NCBI GenBank assembly: GCA_964463375.1
Contig: CAYXBQ010000015.1
Location: 1 to 55,240 of the forward strand
Source of the DNA: UMGS1696 sp964463375
GTDB lineage: Bacteria > Bacillota > Clostridia > Oscillospirales > CAG-272
Direction of reading: 5' to 3'
DNA: 55,240 bases
The notes under the pieces were generated by a model. That model was not told the origin of the DNA, ran no database searches, and saw nothing but the letters and a program-made list of their open reading frames with translations. Within the stretch, counting starts at the first letter, position 1; each line of letters begins with the position of its first letter. Position numbers and translations under genes: made by a program. Shown piece by piece: positions 50,638-55,240 of this stretch.

Positions 50638-50695
50638 AGTATACGCTTGAAATGTGAATATGTATTGCGGGGGGGGGGTAAATAAAGTGTGAACA
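50638..50695 (-). promoter_or_regulatory. Poly-C promoter element of the solute-binding gene (copy 2)
   Basis: On the minus strand TATACT lies at 50638-50643 and, again exactly 25 bases upstream, a run of ten C ends (plus-strand G at 50669-50678), followed by GCAATA. The upstream TTTATTTA and TGTTCA blocks match copy 1 with two differences in 17 bases. The C tract differs in length from copy 1 (ten against seven). Confidence 0.72.
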
Positions 50696-50721
50696 TCACG
50701 GAAGGTGACCGTATGCCCTCC

Positions 50722-52017
50722 TCACTTCTCCGCATCCTCCCGCTCTTCCGGCAGCATACAGGACTCCGGCATCGTCTCGCCACGACGGAAGAAGATCGGC
50801 TCCTTTGTGAAGTCCGGCTGGGGGGGATAGTCGTAGTAATCCTCCGCATGGGTCGAGGCATTTTTCTTGCGCAGGATGCTGTCGGTGCGCTGCCGGAACA
50901 GGACGCACAGCACCGCCGCCACCGGTACACCTAAGATCATCCCGGCAAAGCCAAAGAAGCCACCGGCGATGGTGATGGACACAAGCACTGCCAGGGAGGT
51001 CATGCCCGTAGTGTTGCCCAGGATCTTCGGCCCGATCACATTGCCGTCCAGCTGCTGGATCACCAAAATCATGAGCAAAAACCAGATCGTCATGGGCGGG
51101 TCGGCGATGAATACGATGAACGCACTGGGAATGGCACCGATGAAGGGTCCGAAATACGGAATCACATTGGTGATCCCCACGATCACACTGATCAGCAGCG
51201 AGAAGGGCATTTGGAAAATGGACATGGCGATGAAGGTCAGGCAGCCGATGATGATGGAGTCGATGATCTTCCCATAAATGAAGCCGCCCACCGTCTGGTT
51301 GGTGAACCGCAGCACCCGGATCAGATTCACGTATTGCCGCTGGGGCAAAAACGCTGCCGCCGCCTTTTTCGTCTTGGAGATCAGCCGCTCCTTTGCCAAA
51401 AGGAAGTACACCGCCGCAATGAACCCGATCAGCGCATTGGTCACTTCAATGACGAACTGCTTCCCGTAGGAGATCACATAGTCCGCCGCCGTGGCCAGCA
51501 GATCGGAGAAATTGGAGATGATGCTCTTGATGTCCGCCGAGATCTCGTTCACGTCCATAAATTCCGACAGATTTTCATATTGTCCGTTGAACAAAGGAAA
51601 GTCCCGCACAAAGCCGTCTGCCAAGGACTGCGCCGCCGACACATATTCGGTGATCCGGGACTGGAGATCCTTGAAGCTCTCCCCCACCTGCGGGAAGATC
51701 AGCCCCACCGCTACGGCTAGGATCAGCAGAAACACCAGCATCCCCAGCGTGACACTGAGGGGCCGCTTGAGCTTTTTCCCCCATTTGGAGTCAGCCGGGA
51801 ACCGCAGCACGTGCTTCTCCAGCCGCATCATGATGGGATTGACCAGATAGGCGATGATGAAGCCATAGATAAAGGGCGAGAAGATCCGGACGGCACTGCG
51901 GAGAAACGCCCCCACCTCGTTCAGATGCAGACACAGCATGGTAAACAGAATGATACAGACGGAGGTGCAGAAAACATAGATAGCGATCTGTTTGTACTTT
52001 GGATTTTTGATTGGCAT
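50722..52017 (-). CDS. AI-2E family transporter (PerM/YtvI-like permease)
   Basis: Multi-span membrane protein of 431 residues with about eight helices. Family marks: FSPFIYGFIIAYLVNPIM near residue 45, a central soluble stretch 120-170, GITNVIPYFGPFIGAIPSAF near 275 and the C-terminal GPKILGNTTGMTSLAVLVSI. Members export small molecules or act as Na+/H+ antiporters; the autoinducer-2 link is not general. The C-terminal tail (about 60 residues) is charged and cytoplasmic. ATG 52017 follows GGAGG. No good terminator separates it from the next minus-strand gene. Confidence 0.9.
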   Translation of the reverse strand: MPIKNPKYKQIAIYVFCTSVCIILFTMLCLHLNEVGAFLRSAVRIFSPFIYGFIIAYLVNPIMMRLEKHVLRFPADSKWGKKLKRPLSVTLGMLVFLLILAVAVGLIFPQVGESFKDLQSRITEYVSAAQSLADGFVRDFPLFNGQYENLSEFMDVNEISADIKSIISNFSDLLATAADYVISYGKQFVIEVTNALIGFIAAVYFLLAKERLISKTKKAAAAFLPQRQYVNLIRVLRFTNQTVGGFIYGKIIDSIIIGCLTFIAMSIFQMPFSLLISVIVGITNVIPYFGPFIGAIPSAFIVFIADPPMTIWFLLMILVIQQLDGNVIGPKILGNTTGMTSLAVLVSITIAGGFFGFAGMILGVPVAAVLCVLFRQRTDSILRKKNASTHAEDYYDYPPQPDFTKEPIFFRRGETMPESCMLPEEREDAEK

Positions 52018-52067
52018 GGGTAAAGATACCTCCCTGTATGGTTCACGAATGGGTTCTTTCTGTCTAT

Positions 52068-52096
52068 ATTATACAGTTTTTTTGCCGTAAGGTCAA
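52068..52096 (-). promoter_or_regulatory. Promoter of the AI-2E transporter gene
   Basis: TTGACC (52091-52096) and TATAAT (52068-52073), minus strand, spacing 17. Confidence 0.83.
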
Positions 52097-52324
52097 GAGG
52101 AAAATACGAAAAAGAGCAAAATTCGGGAAATAACGATATACAGTGACCAAAACGCCAGAGCAAAACGCAGGTGTTGGCACAAAAATCCACATAGATCTCC
52201 ACAAATCGTCGCCCCGAAAAGGACATTTTTGCCGCCATATTTCCCATTGCCAGCATGCTCTCGTCATGTTGCACAAAAAACATGTCAAAAAATCGGCATC
52301 TTCGACGGTGGATTCGGCGGGGAT
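52097..52324. other. Divergent intergenic region without a recognisable gene
   Basis: A plus-strand frame is open here (from 52143) but has no ribosome site, an unusual composition and crosses the next promoter, so it is not called. No repeats stand out. Confidence 0.5.
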
Positions 52325-52376
52325 GTTAACAAATTGTCAACATATTTTTGGGTGCATTCGTGCTATAATATATAAT
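52325..52376 (+). promoter_or_regulatory. Promoter and upstream operator of the FtsX-type exporter
   Basis: Two overlapping TATAAT hexamers (52363-52368 and 52371-52376) follow a weak -35 (TTGGGT, 52348-52353). Upstream, GTTAACA-AAT-TGTCAAC (52325-52341) is a near-perfect inverted repeat. It resembles the TnACA-N-TGTnA sites of BceR-type regulators that activate antimicrobial-peptide exporters, although the spacer is one base shorter. Confidence 0.6.
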
Positions 52377-52409
52377 ATTCAAGACCTTGCCGCCATGGGC
52401 TTTGTGTGT

Positions 52410-52506
52410 CCACCGGTGTGGCGCACGGACAAATGTACCATGCGGCAGGGAATAACCCACAGGAGGAAAGACTCTCCAAGCATCGGCGGCTACAGGAGGC
52501 CGGTGG
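52410..52506 (+). other. Possible structured mRNA leader of the exporter operon
   Basis: CCACCGG (52410-52416) can pair with CCGGTGG (52500-52506), closing about 83 bases that contain a small GGAG/CTCC hairpin and two AGGAGG sequences not placed before a start codon. No known riboswitch consensus was recognised. Confidence 0.4.
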
Positions 52507-52537
52507 CGCTTGCACAAATGCAGTCTGCATTCGGATT

Positions 52538-54811
52538 TTGGAAAAGGTATTTGAGTACTTAAAAAGAAGTCTGACCGTGGCATGGAAAAGCGTGTTCTTC
52601 AATTTCACCCAGTATCTGTGCTTTTTCATCGCCATCATGATCATACAGGTTTTGTATGGCATGATGACCGTCTCGGCGGACAACAACAACAATGTAGAAT
52701 ATCAGCACGTGACAGAAGAATTCAACTATCACATGGTGCTGAAGGATCTGAACCAGTATCAGGCACTGTATCTGGTCAACGACGAAGGCACCGTCTTCAA
52801 AAGTGACGTGATCTACGAAGTGGTCCGCCACGACGAAAACCTGAACTACCTGACCGGTATCGAGACCCACGACGTATATATCCGGTTCACGAGAGACCTG
52901 GACACCTGTGAAAAGCGGTTCCGGGAGGATTACATACCAGAGCTAAAGGCCTACGGTACCGAGGGGAAGAGCTTCTCCATCGAGACCACGTCCCTGCTCA
53001 CCTTCCAGGACAACATCGATGCCAACCGCGTGGCCTTTGTGTTCATCACGCTGCTGCTGCTGGTGGTGGCGATCTTCCTGCTGATGGCACTGTACAACAT
53101 CCGTATGAACCAATATAAGTTCACATACGGTGTGTATTTGACCTTCGGTGCGGACTTCAAAATGCTGTTCTCCACGGCATTCTGGGAGCTGTTCGTCATT
53201 TCCTGTGTGACGTTCATCCCCTCCATGGGCATCTCCACCCTGATCTCCTATCTGATCTACCACGCCTCCGGCTACGGCTTCTTATTCAACCCCACGTGTA
53301 TCCTGAAGATCGCGCTGTTCGGGCTGGCCGTTATCCTGTGCTCCGTGTGGACACCGATGAAGGTCATGTCCGTGAAGGACCCCATGTCGCTGATCGTGAC
53401 GGAAGACAACTCCAACCTGGTGTCTTCTCCCATGCAGTCTGTGAACATTTTCGGCGAAAAGTTCCCCACCAAGTACGAGCTGTACTCCATGTGGCGGTTC
53501 CGCAAATACAATATCGAGCTGCTGACCACGGCTATCGTGTTCTGTGCCCTGTTCATCATGGGTCTGTACATGGCGAACATCTACACCACAGACTTAGAGT
53601 ATCCCCGTCCCCAGTTCACCGTAGACCTGTCCGATTCGCCCTATCCCTATGACGATCTGATGAGCGAAGAGCTGTACAGCATGGAAGGGATCCGCGCCGT
53701 AGAGATCACCAACAACTTCACGGAGGCCAGACACATCGGCTCCCATATGCTGGTGCATCACAGCGATGTAAAGGCGTTCAAGAACCTGGTCACCTACGAA
53801 GGTACGGAATTTGATACCCAGGGCGAAGGCTATCGTGCCTCCAGCGATGTGGTATACACCGCTATGACCGAGGAGCAGATCCAGATCCTGGCGGACTACG
53901 ACTACAAGGGCGACCTGAACAGCCTGCTGACCGGCGAAAACGTGGTCATCGTAGGCGAATCCATCTCCAATGTGCCCACCTATAAATACAAGGTCGGGGA
54001 CAAGCTCTGGATCGGTGTGAAGAACGGGCAGATCCGTTCCGTAGACTCCAACCTGACGGGCCGTGCGCTGCTGAAGGACCAGATCCAGTACTTCCACTTT
54101 GACTATATCGAATGCACCATCGGTGCCATCATCTACGACATTCCCAGCGGTTCTACACCTGTCTACATGACCACGGACATGTACGAAGCGGTCACCGGCA
54201 AGACACCCTCCTCGTCCACGCTGCATCTGTATGTGGATCGGGATATGGACAACGACGCGGTGAACCTGCTGTACGATGAAGTCCGGGAATGGGGCAGAAC
54301 GTACGGGGATGTGAAGGTATCCAACAGCCGGGTAGCACTGCAAAACGAGATCGATGCGGACAAGCACTATACAGAGCTGTTCACCTGCATCGCCGTGCTG
54401 GTGCTGGCCATCTCGCCTCTGGTATGGTTCTACTCCCAGTCCTTGTACTATCGGAAGAGAGAAAAGGAATTCAACATTCTGCAGTCCATTGGTGCGATCA
54501 TGAAGGAGATCCGGCAGATCTACATCCAGGGCGGTCTTTGCATGGCCGGTATGTCTCTGGTGGTATCCATCTGTCTGAGCTACATAGGCAGCTATATTCT
54601 GTTCTATATCTACAACGTCGTGATGCCGTACTTCAGCGGTGAAAACGTGCGCTACGTCTTCTATATGCCCTGGTACGCCATCCTGACCAGTATCGTCATG
54701 TCCGTCTTCTGCGGCTTCTTCTCCACCTACCTGCCCTACAGAAGCTACGCCAAGTACCGTTACTCCTTGGAGAACGGCGGCGCCGGCGGGGAATTCGGGG
54801 AAGCAGAATGA
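52538..54811 (+). CDS. MacB/FtsX-type ABC transporter permease
   Basis: Membrane subunit of an exporter or mechanotransmission complex, about 757 residues. Order: helix 1 near residues 20-42, a 110-residue outer domain, helices 2-4 (VAFVFITLLLLVVAIFLLMA onward), helix 5 (ELLTTAIVFCALFIMGLYM), a second outer domain of about 270 residues, then helices 6-8. This is two FtsX halves, as in BceB/VEX-type permeases. The start is uncertain: TTG 52538 gives the family-typical N-terminus (EKVFEYLKRSL) but has no good ribosome site; in-frame ATG 52433 and GTG 52406 lie inside the putative structured leader. The matching ATPase gene follows after 116 bases. Confidence 0.85.
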   Translation: MEKVFEYLKRSLTVAWKSVFFNFTQYLCFFIAIMIIQVLYGMMTVSADNNNNVEYQHVTEEFNYHMVLKDLNQYQALYLVNDEGTVFKSDVIYEVVRHDENLNYLTGIETHDVYIRFTRDLDTCEKRFREDYIPELKAYGTEGKSFSIETTSLLTFQDNIDANRVAFVFITLLLLVVAIFLLMALYNIRMNQYKFTYGVYLTFGADFKMLFSTAFWELFVISCVTFIPSMGISTLISYLIYHASGYGFLFNPTCILKIALFGLAVILCSVWTPMKVMSVKDPMSLIVTEDNSNLVSSPMQSVNIFGEKFPTKYELYSMWRFRKYNIELLTTAIVFCALFIMGLYMANIYTTDLEYPRPQFTVDLSDSPYPYDDLMSEELYSMEGIRAVEITNNFTEARHIGSHMLVHHSDVKAFKNLVTYEGTEFDTQGEGYRASSDVVYTAMTEEQIQILADYDYKGDLNSLLTGENVVIVGESISNVPTYKYKVGDKLWIGVKNGQIRSVDSNLTGRALLKDQIQYFHFDYIECTIGAIIYDIPSGSTPVYMTTDMYEAVTGKTPSSSTLHLYVDRDMDNDAVNLLYDEVREWGRTYGDVKVSNSRVALQNEIDADKHYTELFTCIAVLVLAISPLVWFYSQSLYYRKREKEFNILQSIGAIMKEIRQIYIQGGLCMAGMSLVVSICLSYIGSYILFYIYNVVMPYFSGENVRYVFYMPWYAILTSIVMSVFCGFFSTYLPYRSYAKYRYSLENGGAGGEFGEAE

Positions 54812-54927
54812 TCCCAAAAGCAAGTATAACGTAATATTTCGATAGAGTATAAGAAAGGATACACATTCCCACGGCGTGTCGTGCCGCAAAAGGTCGGTGC
54901 GCTGTGGGGGTGTCAAGGATAGAGATT

Positions 54928-55240
54928 ATGGCAGAATATATGCTCCAAACCGAGAGCGTCATCAAGCAGTACAAGCAGTACGACACCGTCATCACCGCCG
55001 TGAACCGGGCCAGCATCAAGGTCGAGCCGGGTGAATTCGTGGCGATCATCGGTACATCCGGTTCCGGTAAGTCCACGTTCCTGCACATCTGCGCCGGTCT
55101 GGACTCGGCCGATGCAGGTCGTGTGCTGATCCGTGGCGAGGACATCACCGCCATGAAGCCGGACGAGCTGAGCCGGTTCCGTGGCATGAACATGGGCTTC
55201 GTATTCCAGCGGCACAACCTGATCCCCCAGTTCACCGCAC
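54928..55240 (+). CDS. ABC transporter ATPase, MacB/LolD type (partial, cut by window edge)
   Basis: The first 104 residues of an ATPase that would energise the preceding permease. Starts MAEYMLQTESVIKQY; Walker A GTSGSGKST near residues 43-51, HICAGLDSADAGRVLIRGED, and the Q-loop FVFQRHNLIPQ near residue 96. Signature and Walker B lie beyond the window. ATG 54928 has AAGGA eight bases upstream. The gap to the permease holds an inverted CCCACGGCG/CGCTGTGGG pair. In bacitracin-type systems the ATPase usually precedes the permease; here the order is reversed. Confidence 0.9.
   Translation, partial: MAEYMLQTESVIKQYKQYDTVITAVNRASIKVEPGEFVAIIGTSGSGKSTFLHICAGLDSADAGRVLIRGEDITAMKPDELSRFRGMNMGFVFQRHNLIPQFTA

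Noticed and set aside
52143..52562. 139-codon frame upstream of the exporter permease
   Set aside because: It has no ribosome site, overlaps the promoter and structured leader, and its translation has no hydrophobic or conserved pattern.
52519..52563. 14-residue leader peptide (ATG at 52519) before the permease
   Set aside because: AGGAGG is 18 bases away, too far for efficient initiation, and there is no run of regulatory codons. The start problem of the permease remains, but this frame does not solve it.

Overview
The window reads as a chromosomal segment of a gut-type Clostridia, most likely Oscillospirales/Ruminococcaceae-like. Three things support this. The gene order rpoB-rpoC-rpsL is the Firmicutes arrangement. 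A SCIFF peptide with its radical SAM maturase is present, and that pair is a clostridial signature. The DNA is moderately G+C-rich with GC-rich third codon positions, yet it uses classical sigma-A promoters (TTGACA-17-TATAAT) and strong AGGAGG ribosome sites. No tRNA, rRNA, CRISPR array, IS element or prophage was recognised. The species cannot be named from sequence alone.

Left part (1-15.6 kb): housekeeping. The first 17 bases are the start of rpsL (minus strand), followed by rpoC and rpoB on the minus strand. A 690-bp intergenic region with an elaborate nested palindrome separates rpoB from fba, a class II aldolase. After fba come an acyl-ACP thioesterase, an orphan solute-binding lipoprotein, and an operon of scfA (SCIFF peptide), scfB (radical SAM maturase) and an Orn/Lys/Arg-decarboxylase-family enzyme.

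Middle part (15.6-35.4 kb): mostly glycan metabolism. It holds a GH38 alpha-mannosidase, two more orphan solute-binding lipoproteins, a sulfatase, two Gfo/Idh/MocA oxidoreductases, a beta-helix protein, a metallophosphoesterase, a CBM-like cell-wall protein, a membrane protein, a ComEC-like MBL hydrolase and an uncharacterised TIM-barrel hydrolase. A zinc-ribbon protein, a 29-residue membrane peptide and a nuclease-helicase of the DinG/XPD type sit among them.

Right part (35.6-55.2 kb): a MATE exporter; a complete sugar ABC importer operon (ATPase, two permeases, binding protein); an OB-fold-like lipoprotein; a GH78 rhamnosidase; a CE15-like esterase; a flavin reductase; a nucleoside hydrolase; a serine hydrolase; a fourth orphan binding protein; an AI-2E-type permease; and a MacB/FtsX-type exporter whose ATPase runs off the right edge.

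How the genes fit together: the mannosidase, rhamnosidase, sulfatase, esterase and TIM-barrel hydrolase all lack signal peptides, whereas the binding proteins are lipoproteins. The picture is import of branched or sulfated oligosaccharides followed by cytoplasmic trimming. Regulation looks local: many genes have their own consensus promoter, often with a palindrome overlapping the -35, and their own hairpin terminator. The most unusual sequence signals are a poly-C promoter element shared by two paralogous binding-protein genes, heptamer repeats that begin exactly at stop codons, the nested palindrome upstream of fba, the tiny Cys/Trp-rich peptide, and the attenuated SCIFF operon.
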